Assembly: GCA_003155175.1 (NCBI GenBank)
Contig: PMFP01000090.1
Location: forward strand, 502 to 8,915
Length of the DNA stretch: 8,414 nt
Direction: 5' to 3'
DNA from: Vulcanimicrobiota bacterium
Lineage (GTDB): Bacteria > Vulcanimicrobiota > Vulcanimicrobiia > Vulcanimicrobiales > Vulcanimicrobiaceae
Shown: positions 7,427 to 8,414 of the stretch, piece by piece
Position numbering within the stretch: the first letter of the stretch is position 1
Layout: each line of letters begins with the position of its first letter
Notes under the pieces: generated by a model
What the model saw: only the letters and a program-made list of their open reading frames with translations
What the model was told of the DNA's origin: nothing
Database searches by the model: none
Program-made: the position numbers and the translations under genes

Positions 7427-8414
7427 CTAGGTGGCGCCGGCCGTGGTGGCTGCCCGAACCGGCTTCTCTTGCGCGGCATTTCGCCCGGCGATGCGGCCGA
7501 AGGCAAAGCATTCGCCCACGTTACCGCCCGCGTTGTAGTTGAAGGCGTAGATCGAGCCGAGCTCGCCCGCCGAATAGAGCCGCGGAATCGGCTTGCCCTC
7601 GACGGAAATCACGCGCGCGTCTTTGTCGCGGCGCGGGCCGCCTTGCGTGTTGACGAAGCTGGGCGTGAGCTCCATTGCGTAGTATGGCGGCGCTTGAAGC
7701 GGCGCCATGTAGCCCGCAGTCCGATCGTAATCGGCGTCCTTTCCGTCCTTCGCAAACGCGTTGTAGCGCGCGACCGTGGCTTTCAGAACTTCGGGCGACA
7801 GATTGATGAGCGGCGCGAGCTCCTCGATGGTGTTTGCCCGCTTGATCCAGCCCTTCTCCACTTCCCGCAGGTTGTCGGCGCTCCAGTCGTACAAATTGCC
7901 GTGCGTCACATCCCAGCAGGCAAACGACTCGCCGATCGAACCCGCCTTGCGGAACGTCTCGTCGAACACCATGTACACCGGAACCGGCGTGAGCTGCTGC
8001 ATCCAGACGCCGTGAACTTTGGTTTTCCCGTGGCGATCCGCGCCCATGCACGGCGTGCCCTCGGCCGTGAAACGCTTGCCGTCACACGCAACGAAAAGAT
8101 AACTGTCGACGTGCGGGATGTTGATCCAGCGCGACACGGCAATGCCGGGTGCCTTAAAGAAGAACTCCGGCCCCGCTATGTTGCTCATGTGCCAGAGATC
8201 CGCGCCGGCTTCGAGACCCATCGTAATGCCGTCGCCGGTATTGTACGGCGTCCCCGACGGATAGATCTCGGGGAGCCCCTCCAGATACGTGCGGATCATC
8301 GTGGGGTTGTTTTCAAAACCGCCGCACGTAAGGACGACGGCGCGGTTTGCCTTGATGGCGACGTGCTTGCCCTCGCGCTCGGCGATGAGTCCAACGATCT
8401 CGCCGTTCTCTTTC
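7427..8414 (-). CDS. FAD-dependent oxidoreductase (fumarate reductase / ketosteroid dehydrogenase superfamily), 5' end missing
   Basis: About 328 C-terminal residues of a flavoprotein are visible. The frame is open through the window edge, and the N-terminal FAD-binding Rossmann motif must lie beyond it. Just inside the edge is AVVLTCGGFENNP (about 8300-8340), the strand-and-glycine motif that precedes the substrate-capping domain in this superfamily. Near the C-terminus are TQGGPRRD and then LYSAGELGSIY with NYNAGGNVGECFAFGRIAGR (about 7485-7580), the second FAD-contact region. In fumarate reductases the matching stretch contains NRLGGN, whose Arg binds the dicarboxylate; here it reads NAGGN, so fumarate is an unlikely substrate. 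It may act on an enoate, enone or steroid-like compound; the real substrate is unknown. It is co-oriented with the hydrogenase genes and 46 bases upstream, so cotranscription is possible but unproven. Confidence 0.88.
   Translation of the reverse strand, partial: KENGEIVGLIAEREGKHVAIKANRAVVLTCGGFENNPTMIRTYLEGLPEIYPSGTPYNTGDGITMGLEAGADLWHMSNIAGPEFFFKAPGIAVSRWINIPHVDSYLFVACDGKRFTAEGTPCMGADRHGKTKVHGVWMQQLTPVPVYMVFDETFRKAGSIGESFACWDVTHGNLYDWSADNLREVEKGWIKRANTIEELAPLINLSPEVLKATVARYNAFAKDGKDADYDRTAGYMAPLQAPPYYAMELTPSFVNTQGGPRRDKDARVISVEGKPIPRLYSAGELGSIYAFNYNAGGNVGECFAFGRIAGRNAAQEKPVRAATTAGAT

Overview
This is a strongly GC-rich bacterial window with densely packed genes: two gene blocks converge head-on near position 3050. 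The rightward block (1-3043) holds the 3' part of a bifunctional NAD(P)H-hydrate repair enzyme, a zinc-type alcohol dehydrogenase, and a six-helix HdeD/DUF308 membrane protein. The leftward block (8414 down to 3059) holds the 3' part of an FAD-dependent oxidoreductase, a small unrecognised protein, and a complete structural set for a membrane-bound group 1 [NiFe] uptake hydrogenase: small subunit, large subunit, maturation protease and cytochrome b.

The hydrogenase set is very tightly built. The unknown 126-residue gene, small subunit, large subunit, protease and cytochrome b each overlap the next by 1 to 7 bases, so they are almost certainly one translationally coupled operon. The protease sits before the cytochrome b, unlike the A-B-C-D order of the E. 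coli hya operon. The small subunit has a Tat signal, ligands for three Fe-S clusters in the usual 4Fe/3Fe/4Fe pattern, and a C-terminal membrane anchor. The large subunit has both Ni-binding CxxC motifs and a 17-residue tail for the protease to remove. The diheme cytochrome b would pass electrons from periplasmic H2 oxidation to the quinone pool. The proximal-cluster region lacks the two extra cysteines of the E. coli Hyd-1 type of O2-tolerant enzyme. No hyp (metal-centre assembly) genes are in the window.

The least explained items are the small protein coupled to the hydrogenase, the stem-loop just before its start codon (with an SD-like sequence in the loop), and the upstream flavoprotein, which resembles fumarate reductase/ketosteroid dehydrogenase-type enzymes but seems to lack the fumarate-binding Arg.

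The organism cannot be fixed from this window. High GC, an uptake hydrogenase and the general look of the genes would fit an aerobic or facultative soil bacterium. A candidate phylum such as Eremiobacterota (WPS-2) is a guess from codon style only; Acidobacteriota, Dormibacterota or Proteobacteria are not excluded. There is no intergenic stretch over 50 bases, and I see no RNA gene, CRISPR array, insertion sequence or phage gene.
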